Translations under genes and position numbers: made by a program
The notes under the pieces: generated by a model
What the model was told of the DNA's origin: nothing
The model's input: only the letters and a program-made list of their open reading frames with translations
Databases searched by the model: none
Shown here: positions 5,965 to 7,200 of the stretch, piece by piece
Numbering within the stretch: position 1 is the stretch's first letter
Layout: each line of letters starts with the position of its first letter
NCBI GenBank assembly: GCA_030150795.1
Contig: JASLFF010000470.1
Span: forward strand, 1-7,200
DNA length: 7,200 nt
Source: Terriglobales bacterium
Lineage (GTDB): Bacteria; Acidobacteriota; Terriglobia; Terriglobales; Gp1-AA117
Direction: 5' to 3'

Positions 5965-6126
5965 GGCGGCTAAAATTGATCTGAAATGCGCTGCTCGGCT
6001 GATGCGCGCTGTCCTATGGTCTATGGCCTAATCCTATCTGGTGACTTGGCAGTAGCTCACATACAATAAAAGCAGCTTTTGCACCTACTCGAGAAGGGAA
6101 TAGGGCCCATCTCGGAGGCCCCTACC
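5965..6126 (+). promoter_or_regulatory. Intergenic leader of the TonB-receptor gene
   Basis: 162 nt with no clear terminator for the PIN-TRAM gene. TACAAT (6062-6067) resembles a -10 at five of six bases, but the hexamer 17 nt upstream (TGGTGA, 6039-6044) is a poor -35, so the promoter is tentative. GGAGG (6114-6118) lies 8 nt before the ATG. It overlaps a possible hairpin, GGGCC (6103-6107) pairing with GGCCC (6117-6121). Confidence 0.35.
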
Positions 6127-7200
6127 ATGGCTGCGTCGATGTCCAGGAAGATCAAACAACGTGCTTTATCGGCTTTGCTGCTCTGCTTTGCGATTCTCTG
6201 CTGGCGGCAATCGGCTGCGGCATTCTGGCAAAGCGCGGGCCTTTCCACCGGACAATTACAAGTTACAGTAACCGACCAAAATGGCCAGCCCCTACGTATG
6301 GTGATTGTGATTGCGCAGCAGAGTGAAAAGGCCGTGGCGCAGGAACGGACAACGCCTTCAGGCAACGCAGTGCTGCGGCTGGCGCCGGGAACGTACAAAG
6401 TCCTGGTAGAAAAGCAGGGGTTCTATACCACAGTGGTGGCCAAGCTGGAGATTGCAGCAGGACAACAGTCGCCGGTGGAAGTAAAGCTTCAGCCGGTCCG
6501 CGAGTACAAGGAAGAAATAGAAGTCACTGCACAGGCTTCACCGATTGATCCGCAGGAAACCAGCAGCGCCCACGCCATTACCGCGAGCGACATTTCTGCG
6601 ATTCCTTATCCCACCACGCGCGACTATCGCGGCGTGCTGGCTTATATTCCGGGCGTAGTAGCTGACAGCGGGAAGCAGATTCACATTGCCGGGGCGAGCA
6701 CACAGGAAATACAAGATTATCTGGATGGTTTTGAGGTGAGCCAGCCGGCAGGCGGAGCGCTTGCTGTCCGGGTGAACCCGGATTCTCTGCAAAAGATTGA
6801 CGTGCGCAGCAGCCGCTACTCGTCCCAGTTCGGCAAAGGATCGGGCGGGCTGGTGGATCTGCAGGTGCAGGATGGCGACAATAAGTTTCGTCTGAATGCC
6901 ACGGATTTTTTCCCAACATTTCAAAACGTGAAAGGCTTCCAGCTGAATAACTGGACGCCGCGCGGATATTTTTCCGGGCCGCTGATCAAAGACAAGTTGT
7001 GGTTCGACATTTCGCATGAAGGAGAAGTGGACTACAACGTGATCAAAGAGCTGCCGGACGGAGCTGACACAAACCGTTTGTGGCGCACGGCCGACATGGG
7101 CCGGCTGCGCATGAACCTGACCCCTGGAAACGTGCTGACCGCAAGCGCGGTGCTGAATCTGCAGGATTCGCAAAACTCAGGAATTTCGCCGTTCGATCCG
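6127..7200 (+). CDS. TonB-dependent-receptor-like outer-membrane protein, N-terminal part (3' end outside the window)
   Basis: 358 codons are visible with no stop. The ATG at 6127 is chosen because GGAGG sits 8 nt upstream; an in-frame ATG at 6139 has no such site. Residues 1-32 form a signal peptide (SRKIKQR, then ALSALLLCFAILCW, cleavage near SAAA). Residues 42-134 form a carboxypeptidase-regulatory-like beta domain (GQLQVTVTDQNGQPL, PGTYKVLVEKQGFY, ending EEIEVTA at 129-135). A TonB-receptor plug follows: IPYPTTRDYRGVLAYIPGVV, HIAGASTQ, YLDGFEV (LDG at 199-201), then YSSQFGKGSGGLVDLQVQDG around 231-250. The barrel begins after it; alternating sequence such as GYFSGPLIKDKLWFDISHEG is typical of Oar-type receptors. 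These proteins import large or scarce substrates through the outer membrane using TonB energy. The substrate cannot be read from this part. Confidence 0.92.
   Translation, partial: MAASMSRKIKQRALSALLLCFAILCWRQSAAAFWQSAGLSTGQLQVTVTDQNGQPLRMVIVIAQQSEKAVAQERTTPSGNAVLRLAPGTYKVLVEKQGFYTTVVAKLEIAAGQQSPVEVKLQPVREYKEEIEVTAQASPIDPQETSSAHAITASDISAIPYPTTRDYRGVLAYIPGVVADSGKQIHIAGASTQEIQDYLDGFEVSQPAGGALAVRVNPDSLQKIDVRSSRYSSQFGKGSGGLVDLQVQDGDNKFRLNATDFFPTFQNVKGFQLNNWTPRGYFSGPLIKDKLWFDISHEGEVDYNVIKELPDGADTNRLWRTADMGRLRMNLTPGNVLTASAVLNLQDSQNSGISPFDP

Noticed and set aside
5986..6010. ATGCGC repeats after the PIN-TRAM stop as a terminator
   Set aside because: The arms pair over only about four bases and no T-run follows.
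6046..6067. TTGGCA plus TACAAT as a sigma70 promoter for the receptor gene
   Set aside because: The hexamers are only 10 nt apart, far from the 16-18 nt needed.

Overview
The window looks like chromosomal DNA of an Acidobacteriota (Terriglobia-type) soil bacterium. This is an inference from gene content. The pointers are an Oar/TonB-type outer-membrane receptor with an N-terminal carboxypeptidase-regulatory-like domain, an M1 peptidase carrying the same kind of domain, a secreted ComEA-like helix-hairpin-helix protein with an IVPQATYD second helix, moderate GC content and strong GGAGG-type ribosome binding sites. I see no rRNA, tRNA, CRISPR array, insertion sequence or phage gene.

Layout. 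Positions 2-334 (+) hold the 3' end of a class III nucleotide cyclase. It meets, tail to tail with an 8-nt overlap, a small secreted helix-hairpin-helix protein on the minus strand (327-707), which has a good sigma70-like promoter at 766-794. Next comes a minus-strand gene for an unrecognised 155-residue protein (841-1308; start chosen by its ribosome binding site). A 257-nt divergent intergenic region leads to a 929-residue exported M1-family zinc metallopeptidase (1566-4355). A 514-nt gene-free stretch follows (4356-4869). It has a GCTCAG-rich repeat-like tract and hairpins near the M1 stop, and overlapping sigma54-like and sigma70-like promoter elements with a structured leader before the next gene. 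That gene (4870-5964) encodes a membrane-anchored PIN-TRAM protein of the YacL type. The last gene (6127 to the window edge) is a TonB-dependent-receptor-like protein cut off by the window end.

How the genes fit together. The genes look like separate transcription units, not one pathway: strands alternate, intergenic gaps are wide and each gene has its own ribosome binding site. The one plausible functional theme is the cell envelope. The exported peptidase and the outer-membrane receptor share an N-terminal domain type and could act together in peptide use, but nothing in the sequence proves this. I found no convincing new multi-gene system. The observations most worth a second look are the structured leader of the PIN-TRAM gene, the M1 peptidase that lacks a recognisable GAMEN motif, and the unassigned 155-residue protein.
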